A DNA stretch of 64,000 nt from an uncultured Desulfosarcina sp. (GCF_963668215.1 NZ_OY764190.1:3658001-3722000), one strand, 5' to 3'; counted from the stretch's first letter, positions 44,540 to 53,173 are shown. Notes: generated by a model not told the origin, from the letters alone. A program made the numbers and translations.

Positions 44540-44930
44540 GATTGCCTTCTATAACGAATAGCGTTTTATCCATCGTCCCGAAGCAAAGCACATAGCGACG
44601 GCAAGCTACGCGGCCACAAAAATTTTGATAGAACCGATGGAACGATGAAAGGGATGATGGATAAAATGTTGTTGAACAGAGCCGCCCGATACCGTCGGTC
44701 AAGCTATGGAGTTTATATAGCTCACCCGTGGAAGAATGCAAGGGGACATTGGTTGTTTGGGTCTTGAAAGAGCTTTCCTGTCATCTCGTTCGACCAGTAA
44801 TGTTTGGATAAACGTGTCTGTAGATGTTGGCTTACGGGGCCAATTTCATGTCCTTTCAGTCATCGGACGCACCCCACCGGTGGTACCTGCCGGAACCCGA
44901 TCAACTCTGGTACAACAGTTCCTGTCGATG
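44540..44930. other. Gap between STAS gene and IS91 element, with inverted repeat
   Basis: There is no gene here. A 16-bp inverted repeat (TTTTATCCATCGTCCC at 44564 and its complement at 44651-44666, 15 of 16 matching) encloses 71 bp. A GAAAG-AG-CTTTC palindrome lies at 44766-44777. The 3' end (oriIS side) of the IS91-family element should fall in the right half; GTTC at 44788-44791 or CTTG at 44763-44766 are possible boundary tetranucleotides. Confidence 0.4.
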
Positions 44931-46136
44931 CTACGGCGGATCGCGTATCGGGCAGCATTTAGGGATCTTATGCACCACCAGCATCCGTCCCTTTCGGCAT
45001 TGGGGACAGCAATGGATATCGATCCCCATTAACCGAAGCACGATCTGTCGGGCATCTTCAATCGCCGGTTCGGCGGTTACGGTCTGCGACCCCATCTGCT
45101 CCCGGATCGATGCGATGTTTTGCCGTTTGTCTCGATGAAACAGAAATCCGAAATAGCGGATTTTGACAAACCGCGGCGGCAGCACATGCAAAAGGAAGCG
45201 CCGGATGAACTCGTCGGCAGACAGGGTCATCCGGCGGGTCCGATCGGTCCGGCTGCGATCCTTGTATGAAAACGTCACCTTTCCATCATCCATTGATAAT
45301 AGGCGATGGTTGGAGATGGCCACCCGGTGGGTATAGCGGCCCAGATAGTCGATCACCTGCTCCGGCCCGGCGAATGGCGCCTTGGCGTATACGATCCATT
45401 GCTTTTTCCTCAAGATGCCGATTTGCCGGGCAAATTCCTCACGGTCGGCCAAGAGTGAGATCCGGCCGGGAAAGCGTAATTCACCATTCTCATACCTTTC
45501 CTGAAGGCGGCCGAGATAGGTCTTGCGAAACTGTTTGGCCAGGGATTTGACTCGGAACAGATACGACTTGCGCGACGGGTTCCAGCGGGAACGGTCGAAC
45601 GACCAGGCGCCGGCGGGAACCAGACAGTGCAGATGAAAATGATCGATCAAGGTCTGGGACCAGGTGGGCAGCACGCCGACGAATCCCAGTCGGCCGTTAA
45701 GGCGCCAGCGTGGATCGGCTGCGAACGTCTGCAGGGTCTCGTTGACGCTGCCGAACAGATTATCCAACAGCGCCTTCGGATTGCAGTGAATCATCGGATT
45801 TAGATCGTGCGGCAGCGTGAAGACCAGATGGAAATAGCCGGTGGGCAATAACTCGCTCCGGCGGGCATCCAGCCAGCGTTCCTTGGCCAGGGTGCGGCAT
45901 TTGGGACAGTGGCGGTCACCGCAACTGTTGTAGGCGTTGCGTTCGAATCCGCAGCGGTCGCATTGCTGCCGATGTCCGCCCATCACGGCGGTACGGCAGA
46001 ATCGGATATGGTGCATCGCCTTGAGGTGCTTGAGCGGAAGGCGGCGCTTTGCTGCATAGGTATCGCCATGGCGTTGGAGAATGTGTGCGACTTCAAGGGC
46101 TTGCCGACCGGTTCCAGGGCCGTCAGAAGGCCGCAT
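44931..46136 (-). CDS. IS91-family HUH transposase
   Basis: The 401-aa rolling-circle transposase has an N-terminal zinc-binding module (C59, C62, C72, C77, C80; CDRCGF ... CGDRHCPKC), the HUH metal motif in HFHLHCLVPAGAW and the catalytic tyrosine region YLGRYTHRVAISNHRL. A second cysteine pair (CCPQCRKG) lies near the C-terminus. All key residues are present. It starts 14 bp inside the end of the recombinase gene, so the two are coupled. Confidence 0.93.
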   Translation of the reverse strand: MRPSDGPGTGRQALEVAHILQRHGDTYAAKRRLPLKHLKAMHHIRFCRTAVMGGHRQQCDRCGFERNAYNSCGDRHCPKCRTLAKERWLDARRSELLPTGYFHLVFTLPHDLNPMIHCNPKALLDNLFGSVNETLQTFAADPRWRLNGRLGFVGVLPTWSQTLIDHFHLHCLVPAGAWSFDRSRWNPSRKSYLFRVKSLAKQFRKTYLGRLQERYENGELRFPGRISLLADREEFARQIGILRKKQWIVYAKAPFAGPEQVIDYLGRYTHRVAISNHRLLSMDDGKVTFSYKDRSRTDRTRRMTLSADEFIRRFLLHVLPPRFVKIRYFGFLFHRDKRQNIASIREQMGSQTVTAEPAIEDARQIVLRLMGIDIHCCPQCRKGRMLVVHKIPKCCPIRDPP

Positions 46137-46986
46137 GGCAAGGGCTTTCGCCTGCGGCCCGATCCAGCGGACTGATCACGTTGGCGATTTTTTGCCGGCT
46201 GGCGTGCAGATATCCTGAAGTGGTTTTTATGGCGCTGTGCCCCATCATGTGTTTGATTGCGTAGATATCGACCCCCATGTCCATCAAGTGCGTGGCAAAG
46301 CAATGGCGCAGGGTGTGAATCCCTCTTCCTCCGGTAATGCCCGCTCGTTTTTTGGCATGGTAATATGCTTTTTGCGCCGTACCCACCGGTAAGGGACGGG
46401 ATTTCGACTTTCCGAAAAAGAGATATTCGTCGGGACGATAGGTCGTATAGTAGGAGCGCAGTTCCTGTAAAAGGCGTTCGGGAAGCAGGGTATAGCGATC
46501 CTTCATTCCCTTACCTTGCTCCACGCGAATCATCATGCGGGAGCTTTCGATATGGCAGGGCTTTAAATGGACCGCTTCGCTGACCCGCAGGCCGGCACCG
46601 TAAATGGTCATCAACAGGCACCGATGTTTGGGGTTGCTGGTGGCGTCAAACAGCCGGCGAACCTCTTCGATACTCAGCAGCATGGGCAGCTGTTTTTTTC
46701 TTGGTCGGGGCGGAATGCTGAATCGGGTCTGCTCCCATTTGAGTACTTCGCCGTAAAAACATCGCAAACCGGAGAAGACCACGTTGCACGAACTCCAGGC
46801 CAGCCGCCGCTGCTTGATCAGGTACAGTAGGTAAGCCTGGATCTGGTCGTCGTTCAGTTTTTCGGGTGACTTGCGGTAATACGCTGCAAGTCCGGCCACG
46901 GCGTTGGTGTAGGACTCCCTGGTTTTTGGGGAAAGCCTCCTGACCGTCATGTGATCGATGAATCTTTGCCGTAATGCAGTGCTCAT
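46123..46986 (-). CDS. Tyrosine recombinase of the IS91-like element
   Basis: A 287-aa XerC/XerD-like site-specific recombinase with an N-terminal SAM-like core-binding domain (MTVRRLSPKTRESYTNAVAG) and the catalytic set: Arg in YGAGLRVSE, His-x-x-Arg in HTLRHCFATH, His in MGHSAIKTT and the Tyr of SGYLHAS. Recombinases of this kind accompany a subset of IS91-like transposases. Its exact role there is not settled. GGAGG precedes the ATG. Confidence 0.9.
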   Translation of the reverse strand: MSTALRQRFIDHMTVRRLSPKTRESYTNAVAGLAAYYRKSPEKLNDDQIQAYLLYLIKQRRLAWSSCNVVFSGLRCFYGEVLKWEQTRFSIPPRPRKKQLPMLLSIEEVRRLFDATSNPKHRCLLMTIYGAGLRVSEAVHLKPCHIESSRMMIRVEQGKGMKDRYTLLPERLLQELRSYYTTYRPDEYLFFGKSKSRPLPVGTAQKAYYHAKKRAGITGGRGIHTLRHCFATHLMDMGVDIYAIKHMMGHSAIKTTSGYLHASRQKIANVISPLDRAAGESPCHAAF

Positions 46987-47200
46987 AATGCCTCCTTTGA
47001 AAATGGTAAGGAAAATAAAAATCCGACCGGCCTGATGACGCGATCGGATGGCATTATAAGCGATGTCGATAGAATCTATAGACTTGAATACAGAAAAGAA
47101 GGAGGATGCATCGCGGGTAGATGGTTCAGGAGAAGTACTTCCGCGAAGCGGTTTTGTTCAACAGTGGTGATAAGCGGAAAATTTTCCATGTAGTGGCGTA
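46987..47200. other. Upstream end of the IS91-like element
   Basis: Within 214 bp I see an ATCCGA/TCGGAT inverted repeat around 47017-47046, the small palindrome ATAGA-A-TCTAT near 47069-47079 and CTTG at 47081. The probable 5' terminus of the element is here. No gene. Confidence 0.35.
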
Positions 47201-48838
47201 TTATCCCACAATCTGTCGCCGAATCACGGTGTCCTTCTTCCAGCGGCGGTCGTCCTTCTTCGGGTAGCCGATGTTGTAATGCAGGCCGCGGCTCTCCTTG
47301 CGGTGGTCGGCGCACTTGATGATCAATTCAGCCACGGTGGCGATGTTGCGCAGTTCGATGAGGTCCGGCGAGACTTTGAAGTTCCAGTAGTACTCGCGAA
47401 TTTCGTTCTGGATGGTGTCGATGCGGCGCTGGGCGCGGGCCAGGCGCTTGTCCGAGCGGACGATGCCCACATAGTTCCACATCAGGCGGCGGATTTCGTC
47501 CCAGTTGTGGGTCACCATGATCTGTTCGTCGCTGTCGGTGGTGCCCACGTCGTCCCAGTCCGGAATTTCCGGGATGGCGTCAACATGGTTGCCGGCGTGT
47601 TCGGCAATGGCCTGGCGGGCGGCGGCATCGGCATAAATCAGGGCTTCCAGCAGGGAGTTGCTGGCCAGGCGGTTGGCGCCATGCAGGCCGGTGCAGGCCG
47701 TTTCGCCCACGGCATAGAGACGCCGGATGTCCGTACGGCCGAACATGTCTGTCACCACGCCGCCGCACATGTAATGGGCGGCCGGCACGACAGGAATCGG
47801 GTCTTTGGTCATGTCGATGCCGAATGTGAGGCATTTTTCGTACAGGTTGGGAAAGCGGCTGGTAACCATGTCCGCAGGCCGGTGGGAGATGTCGAGAAAG
47901 ACGCTGTCCTGACCTGAGCGTTTGAGTTCCGTGTCGATGGCGCGGGCCACCACGTCCCGGCAGGCCAGGTCCTTTTTCGGATCGTAGCGCTGCATGAACG
48001 GATTGCCGTCGCCGTCGATCAGACGGCCGCCTTCGCCGCGCACCGCCTCGGAAATGAGAAAGTTCTTGGCCGCCATGTGGTACAGGCAGGTGGGGTGAAA
48101 CTGTACGAATTCCAGGTTGGCCACGGTGGCTCCGGCCCGGTAGCCCATGGCGATGCCGTCGCCGGTGGCGATGTCCGGGTTGCTGGTGTACAGGTAGACC
48201 TTGCCCGCCCCGCCGGTGGCCAGCAGAGTGACGGCGGCGCCGAAGGTCTGGACCCGCTTGGTTTCCCGGTCCAGCACATAGGCCCCGCAGCAGTAATCTT
48301 CATGGGTGGTGGTGACCAGTCCGCGCCTGATCCGCGTGGAGAAGGTGATCAGGTCGATGGCGATGTGGTTTTCATAAAAACGGATGTTGCCGTGTTGACG
48401 GGCCCTTTCCAGCAGCACCCGCTCCACTTCCCGGCCGGTCATGTCGTGGGCGTGGACGATGCGGTTGTGGGAGTGCCCGCCCTCCCGTCCCAGATCGAAG
48501 GTGGTGCCGTCCCCGGCATTCGCTGCGTCGTCGGTGTTGAAGCTGACGCCGATACGCATCAGTTCCCGGATGCGCTCCGGGCCGCCGATGACCACCTGGC
48601 GCACCACCTCCTCGTTGCACAGCCCGTCTCCGGACTCCAGGGTGTCCTGGATATGCAGGTCGAAGGAGTCCTGCTGGCCGAAGACCGAGGCGATGCCTCC
48701 CTGGGCCAGGTTGGTGTTGCTGTCCACAGCCTGCTTTTTGGTGACGATGGCCACGGTCCCGCTGTCGGCCACCTTGAGAGCGTACATCAGCCCGGCGATG
48801 CCGCTGCCGATGATGAGAAAATCGGTTTGTATATCCAT
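47201..48838 (-). CDS. nadB: L-aspartate oxidase
   Basis: NadB oxidises L-aspartate to iminoaspartate, the first step of NAD synthesis with NadA; in anaerobes fumarate serves as acceptor. The 545-aa flavoprotein has the N-terminal FAD loop IIGSGIAGL, NTNLAQGGIA, the GREGGHS active-site loop, LATGGAGKVY, HPT with QFHPT and the C-terminal GLHGANRLASNSLLEAL. The ATG at 48838 follows GGAAG at 6 bp; a longer frame to 48943 runs into the next gene upstream and has no FAD-family residues. Confidence 0.95.
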   Translation of the reverse strand: MDIQTDFLIIGSGIAGLMYALKVADSGTVAIVTKKQAVDSNTNLAQGGIASVFGQQDSFDLHIQDTLESGDGLCNEEVVRQVVIGGPERIRELMRIGVSFNTDDAANAGDGTTFDLGREGGHSHNRIVHAHDMTGREVERVLLERARQHGNIRFYENHIAIDLITFSTRIRRGLVTTTHEDYCCGAYVLDRETKRVQTFGAAVTLLATGGAGKVYLYTSNPDIATGDGIAMGYRAGATVANLEFVQFHPTCLYHMAAKNFLISEAVRGEGGRLIDGDGNPFMQRYDPKKDLACRDVVARAIDTELKRSGQDSVFLDISHRPADMVTSRFPNLYEKCLTFGIDMTKDPIPVVPAAHYMCGGVVTDMFGRTDIRRLYAVGETACTGLHGANRLASNSLLEALIYADAAARQAIAEHAGNHVDAIPEIPDWDDVGTTDSDEQIMVTHNWDEIRRLMWNYVGIVRSDKRLARAQRRIDTIQNEIREYYWNFKVSPDLIELRNIATVAELIIKCADHRKESRGLHYNIGYPKKDDRRWKKDTVIRRQIVG

Positions 48839-48849
48839 GGACGCTTCCG

Positions 48850-49515
48850 TTAGTACAGTGAAGATCTCGGCTTTCTTCTGCTGGAGCTGAACAGGCCGAG
48901 GAAAAAGCCCAGCAGCATGATTCCGCCGCCGGTCCAGACCCACTGAATGATGCGGTTGCGCTTCATCTGCATGTTTTCCGCATCCAGTGTGGCGCTGCGG
49001 TTTTTCTCCGCCTCCAGGTCGGCAGCCGTTTTCTCATACTGCTTTTTGAGCTTCAAAAAGTCGGCGGACTCCTTTTTCAGATCCTCATAAGCCTGGCTGA
49101 GTTCGCTGAGATCCTGACTGTTCTGGGAAAGATCGGCGTCGGCCACTTTTTTCCGGGAGTCCAGATCCTGGTATTTCTCTTTTAACTCCTTGTATTTGGC
49201 GGCCAGCACATCATAGTCCTGGCGAACCCGTTCCAGCACCATGGCGCTGGGCTGGGCGGTGGTCAGGTAGCGATTGAGCACCCATCCTTCCTTGCCAGTT
49301 GCCGTGCGCACCAGGGACCACTCCTCGCCCCGTTCGACCATTTCCAGCGCCTTGCCGCTTTCCACCAGAGAGATGATCTTGCGTTCGGTACCAGGGCCGG
49401 TGCGCATGGTGATTTCGAAGTTTTCGGACACATAAACGGTCTCCGCCGCAGCGAGTGCCGGAAGGACCAGCAGGCACGTCAGAGTCATCCAGAATCGTGT
49501 TTTCAGGTTTTTCAT
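48850..49515 (-). CDS. Bacterial SH3-domain protein, TIGR04211-like
   Basis: The 221-aa protein has a signal sequence (about 1-25), a bacterial SH3 domain (about 28-90: VYVSENFEITMRTGPGTERK ... EGWVLNRYL), a long coiled coil (about 95-185) and a C-terminal membrane helix (WVWTGGGIMLLGFFLGLF) followed by a basic tail. This order matches the YgiM/TIGR04211 family, tail-anchored in the inner membrane with the SH3 domain in the periplasm. The start at 49515 gives the best signal; 49533 is an alternative. It lies 11 bp before nadB. Confidence 0.85.
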   Translation of the reverse strand: MKNLKTRFWMTLTCLLVLPALAAAETVYVSENFEITMRTGPGTERKIISLVESGKALEMVERGEEWSLVRTATGKEGWVLNRYLTTAQPSAMVLERVRQDYDVLAAKYKELKEKYQDLDSRKKVADADLSQNSQDLSELSQAYEDLKKESADFLKLKKQYEKTAADLEAEKNRSATLDAENMQMKRNRIIQWVWTGGGIMLLGFFLGLFSSSRRKPRSSLY

Positions 49516-49699
49516 AACCGATACACACTCCATCTTGGTTGAGGATTCTTCAAACTTGCAGCATCGGGGGTTTGGTGCTGCAAAAGAAAACGGGGCCATT
49601 TTGAGTTGAAAACGGAGCTTCTGTCAATAATTTCTTTTCAAACCGCACTCCCCTGTGATAATTCGAAAAGTGTAACAGAAACAGGCAGGTGAAAGCTAA

Positions 49700-50125
49700 A
49701 TGATCGCGTACGACCTACAGTGCAGCCAGGGACACCGGTTCGAAGGCTGGTTTGAAGACAGCCGCGCTTTCGAACGGCAAAAAAAGCAGGGGCTGATCGC
49801 ATGTCCGGTCTGCGAAGACACGGCCATTGAAAAAATGCCCTCCACCTTCGCCATCAAGGGGACGTCCAGCACGATCCCGATGAAACCCGACGGAAAGGTG
49901 GATGCCGCCGCTCTGGGCAAACAGATTGTCGAATACGTGGAAAACAATTTCGACAACGTGGGCGCTGATTTTGCCGAAGAGGCGCTCAAGATGCATTACG
50001 GCGTGACCGAGCCCCGTAACATCCGTGGGGTCAGCACCCCCAAAGAAGAAGAGACCCTCAAATCCGAAGGTATCCATTTTTTCAAGTTTCCCGTTCCGGT
50101 GAAGACGGAGGACAGTGAACTGTGA
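49700..50125 (+). CDS. DUF1178-family protein
   Basis: A 141-aa protein of the DUF1178 family, function unknown. The N-terminus MIAYDLQCSQGHRFEGWFED and CPVC at about 34-37 give a zinc-ribbon-like cysteine set (C9, C34, C37, with H12). The C-terminal half contains EEALKMHYGVTEPRNIRG. The last residues SEL and the TGA stop lie within the beginning of a GTGAACA-type heptamer array, so the array defines its end. Confidence 0.8.
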   Translation: MIAYDLQCSQGHRFEGWFEDSRAFERQKKQGLIACPVCEDTAIEKMPSTFAIKGTSSTIPMKPDGKVDAAALGKQIVEYVENNFDNVGADFAEEALKMHYGVTEPRNIRGVSTPKEEETLKSEGIHFFKFPVPVKTEDSEL

Positions 50126-50180
50126 TCCGTGAACAGTGAAGCCTGTGATCAGTGATCCGTGAACTGTAACCCCGAGCCCC
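50113..50180 (+). repeat. GTGAACA-type heptamer array at the DUF1178 stop
   Basis: Units such as ACAGTGA, ACTGTGA and TCCGTGA begin inside the last codons of the DUF1178 gene and run on for about 65 bp, with one phase break near 50145. The gene's stop codon is part of a unit. Confidence 0.75.
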
Positions 50181-50188
50181 GGTCACAG

Positions 50189-50228
50189 CAACAATTCCTC
50201 AATTCCTGAATCCCCCAATTCCTTAATT
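50189..50228 (+). repeat. AATTCCTN 8-bp tandem repeat
   Basis: Five units of AATTCCT plus one variable base, one degenerate (AATCCCCC), lie between two heptamer arrays. The period is 8 rather than 7. Confidence 0.65.
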
Positions 50229-50340
50229 TCGTCCCTCGTCCCTCGTCCCTCATCCATCTTCCGTCTTCAGACTTCTGACCTCAGTCCTCTGATCCCCGAC
50301 TGCCGATCACAGTTCACTGATCACCGTTCACCGATCTCAG
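50229..50340 (+). repeat. Sixteen-unit heptamer array with drifting unit
   Basis: Sixteen consecutive 7-bp units stay in exact register over 112 bp while the unit changes: TCGTCCC three times at the left, TCTTCCG and ACCTCAG types in the middle, TTCACTG and ATCACCG at the right. The right end codes, on the - strand, for the last residues and stop codon of RecD2. Confidence 0.85.
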
Positions 50341-52515
50341 TCTCTCCGCCAACATGGACCGCCGCTGCTGCGGCCGGTCGTTTTTCAGGGCCACATCCAG
50401 GGCCTTGGTCGTGCCCACCAGGACCACCAGCTGTCTGCCCCGGGTGATGGCCGTGTAGAGCAGGTTGCGCTGCAGCATGATGTAGTGCTGGGTGAGCAGG
50501 GGAATCACCACCGCGGGATATTCCGATCCCTGGGATTTGTGTACGCTGATGGCATAGGCCAAAGAGAGTTCATCGATTTCCATGAACTCGTAGGGCACCT
50601 TGCGGCCGTCGAAATCCACCTCGATCCGTTCGTTTTCCGGATCGATGCCGCAAACGATGCCGATGTCCCCGTTGAACACCTCCTTGCGGTAGTTGTTGCG
50701 CAGGTGCATCACCTTGTCGCCCTCCTTGAAGCGGCTGCCCGTCACCGCCACCTGGGCGGCATCGGGATTCAGGGCCTCCTGGAGCACCCGGTTTAAGTTG
50801 AGCGTACCCACCGGACCGCGGTGCATGGGGGTGAGCACCTGGACCTCCCGGATCGGGTCCAACCTGAAGTGGCGGGGGATTTCTTTTTCGCAGAGGTTGA
50901 CCACCGTCTGCACCACCTTTTCGGGATCGGATTGTTCCAGAAAATAGAATTCGGACGGCAAATCCGGGTCGTCGGGCGGGTCCATCACCGGCGGCTGGCC
51001 CCGGCGGACCCGGTGGGCATTGACCACGATGGGGCTTTGCCGGTCCTGGCGAAAGATTTCGGTCAGCTCGAAGGTGGGAATGGTTTGGGAACCGATCAGG
51101 TCGGCCAGTGCGTTGCCGGGGCCCACCGGCGGGAGTTGGAACACATCGCCCACCAGGATGAGGGTGGCTGTCACCGGCACGGCGCGGATCAGATGGGCCA
51201 TGAGCAGAACGTCCACCATGGAGGCCTCGTCGACCACCACCACATCGGCCTGCAGCGGATCATCGGCGGTGCGTTCGAAGCAGCCGTCGGCCAGATTGTA
51301 TCCCAGGGCTTTGTGCAGGGTGGCGGCCGGCCGGCCGGTGACTTCGGAAAGTCTCCGGGCGGCTCGTCCCGTGGGCGCGGCCAGCAGCACCCGGCGCCGC
51401 AACCCCTTCATGACGGCGGTCACGGCGCGGATCAGGGTGGTTTTGCCCGTGCCCGGACCGCCGGTGATCACCGACACCTTGTGGGCCAGGATCCCCTTGA
51501 GGACGGCTTCCTGCTGTTCGGAAAGCGTGATGGCCAGCCGGTCCACCACCGCCCGGGCGATCTGGTCGCTGTCCGGCGGCGGGGCGGCCAGGGGAATGGC
51601 CTGCATGGCGGTAATGCGCCCGGCGACGGTGATTTCTGCCTGATAAAGCTGTTTGGGAAATACCGGCGGGGCGTCCATGTCGGCCGCCGGCTCTCCGATC
51701 ACCACTTCGCCTTCTCCGACCAGATGATCCAGGGCCTGAGCGGCAGTCTGCTCGGCAACGTCGAAGGCCTCCCGGCATTTTTCCAGCAGTCGGTCCTGGG
51801 GGATGTAGGCATGCCCGCGATCCACGGCCTGTTCGAATAGGTGGATCAGGCAGGCTTTGGCGCGGTCGGCTTCGTCCACCGGGGTGTCGGCGTGGCGCAC
51901 GACGGCGTCGGCAATGCCAAAGCCGATGCGGGGGATGTCCTCGGCCACCCGGTAGGGATCGTTGCACAGCGTGTCGATGACGCCCGATCCGTATTCGCGC
52001 AGCAGGCGGGCCGCATGGATGGTGTCCACGCCGATTTTTTCCAGGAACCCCATGAGCTGCCGGGCGGCATGGTGGGCCTGCCAGGCATCGGCAATCCGTT
52101 TGGCGGTCTTTTCACCGATACCGGCCACTTCGGTCAGGCGCGCCGGTTCGGATTCGATTACCGTCAGGGTATCGGCCTTGAAGTGGCCGATGATGCGCTC
52201 CACCAGCTTGGGGCCCACCCCTTTGATGAAGCCCGATGCCAGGTAGCCGCGGATGCCGTCCACCGTGGCGGGCAACAGTTCACGGAAGGCGGAGAATTTG
52301 AGCTGCTGGCCGAAGCGGGGGTGGCTTTCCCAGTGCCCGCAGACTTCGATGGACTCCCCCACACCGGGATCGGGCATGGTGCCCTTGATGGTGATGCTGC
52401 GGCGGTTTTCGTCGGTGCGCAGGCGGGCGATGGTGAAGTGGTTCTCCCGGTTGTAGTAGGTAATTCTCTCGATGCGGCCGCTGAGGTTGATTTCCGGGAC
52501 GGGGTTCTTAGGCAT
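50314..52515 (-). CDS. recD2: ATP-dependent DNA helicase RecD2
   Basis: RecD2 (also annotated as an RecD/TraA-family helicase) unwinds DNA 5' to 3' and acts outside RecBCD. The 733-aa protein has an N-terminal OB-like domain (about 1-70), helix-hairpin-helix segments near 95-200, and an SF1B motor: Walker A VITGGPGTGKTT near 350, VVVDEASMVD, GDVFQLPPVG and the C-terminal AYAISVHKSQGSEYP and LLYTAITRGR. I chose ATG 52515, which overlaps the gmhB stop by 8 bp. Its C-terminal SVNGDQ and stop are encoded by the heptamer array. Confidence 0.93.
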   Translation of the reverse strand: MPKNPVPEINLSGRIERITYYNRENHFTIARLRTDENRRSITIKGTMPDPGVGESIEVCGHWESHPRFGQQLKFSAFRELLPATVDGIRGYLASGFIKGVGPKLVERIIGHFKADTLTVIESEPARLTEVAGIGEKTAKRIADAWQAHHAARQLMGFLEKIGVDTIHAARLLREYGSGVIDTLCNDPYRVAEDIPRIGFGIADAVVRHADTPVDEADRAKACLIHLFEQAVDRGHAYIPQDRLLEKCREAFDVAEQTAAQALDHLVGEGEVVIGEPAADMDAPPVFPKQLYQAEITVAGRITAMQAIPLAAPPPDSDQIARAVVDRLAITLSEQQEAVLKGILAHKVSVITGGPGTGKTTLIRAVTAVMKGLRRRVLLAAPTGRAARRLSEVTGRPAATLHKALGYNLADGCFERTADDPLQADVVVVDEASMVDVLLMAHLIRAVPVTATLILVGDVFQLPPVGPGNALADLIGSQTIPTFELTEIFRQDRQSPIVVNAHRVRRGQPPVMDPPDDPDLPSEFYFLEQSDPEKVVQTVVNLCEKEIPRHFRLDPIREVQVLTPMHRGPVGTLNLNRVLQEALNPDAAQVAVTGSRFKEGDKVMHLRNNYRKEVFNGDIGIVCGIDPENERIEVDFDGRKVPYEFMEIDELSLAYAISVHKSQGSEYPAVVIPLLTQHYIMLQRNLLYTAITRGRQLVVLVGTTKALDVALKNDRPQQRRSMLAERLRSVNGDQ

Positions 52516-53068
52516 GGCGTTGATCGAGAATCCAGTGCGCGGCGGCGGCCAGGTCGTTTGCCACGTGATCGGGGAGGGTGCCTTTTTTAGCCAGAGATTG
52601 CATGGCCGCTTCGCCATTACCGGTTTTAACCAGCACGGTGGCGCCGCAGCCGGCGGCCCGCCCCGTCAGGATATCCTTGGCGCTGTCGCCCACCATGACC
52701 GCCGATGCCAGGTCGAGACCATGGCGGTCCCGGGCGGCCAGGATCAGGCCCGGCTTGGGCTTGCGGCAGTCGCAGTTCTCATCGGGTCGGTGAGGGCAGA
52801 AGAAAATGTCCGTGATGCGTCCCCCGCTGTCGGCCACGGCCCGACGCATACGGCGGTGCATGGTTTCCAGTTCTTCCGGTGAGATCATGCCCCGGTTGAC
52901 GGCCGACTGGTTGGTGATGACGATCACGGCGATGCCTGCACGGGTGAGACGGGCGATGGCGTCAAGGCTGCCGGGAATGAAGCGAAACGCCTCCCAGCTT
53001 TTGATGTAGTCGGGGGAATCGACGTTGATTACGCCGTCGCGATCTAAGAAAACGGTAGAGTAGCTCAT
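52508..53068 (-). CDS. gmhB: D-glycero-D-manno-heptose 1,7-bisphosphate phosphatase
   Basis: GmhB removes the C7 phosphate from heptose bisphosphate during ADP-heptose synthesis for the LPS core. The 186-aa HAD enzyme has the nucleophile motif FLDRDGVIN (D9, D11), TNQSAVNRG, the zinc-binding CPHRPDENCDCRKP loop and the terminal acidic motif MVGDSAKDI. The start codon lies inside a CTATGAG-type heptamer of the array upstream, an odd situation. It overlaps recD2. Confidence 0.93.
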   Translation of the reverse strand: MSYSTVFLDRDGVINVDSPDYIKSWEAFRFIPGSLDAIARLTRAGIAVIVITNQSAVNRGMISPEELETMHRRMRRAVADSGGRITDIFFCPHRPDENCDCRKPKPGLILAARDRHGLDLASAVMVGDSAKDILTGRAAGCGATVLVKTGNGEAAMQSLAKKGTLPDHVANDLAAAAHWILDQRHA

Positions 53069-53168
53069 AGCGTGTCGCTGATAGCCGATAGGTTATAGCT
53101 CATAGGGCTTAAAGCTGGCAACAGTCGGTTCAGGGTTCTCCTATGAGCTAACAGCCATGAGCTATCAA
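53064..53168. repeat. NNNATAG/CTATGAG heptamer array with inverted arms
   Basis: Fifteen 7-bp units stay in register between gmhB and rlpA. Left units end in ATAG (CTCATAG, CTGATAG, CCGATAG, GTTATAG), right units are their inverse type (CTATGAG, CCATGAG). TAGCTCATAGG and CCTATGAGCTA form an 11-bp perfect inverted repeat. The gmhB start codon lies in the outermost left unit. Confidence 0.8.
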
Positions 53169-53173
53169 CTCTT

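Larger units (their letters stand above)
44763..47085 (-). mobile_element. IS91-family element (approximate limits)
   Basis: The element contains an HUH transposase gene and an overlapping tyrosine recombinase gene, both leftward. Limits are estimated: IS91-like elements insert next to GTTC/CTTG-type tetranucleotides and make no target duplication. CTTG at 47080-47083 and GTTC/CTTG near 44763-44791 are candidates. Both genes are intact, so it may be active. Confidence 0.55.

Noticed and set aside
50113..50340. CRISPR array
   Set aside because: Units are 7-8 bp with no spacers of unique sequence, units drift, and no cas genes are in the window.
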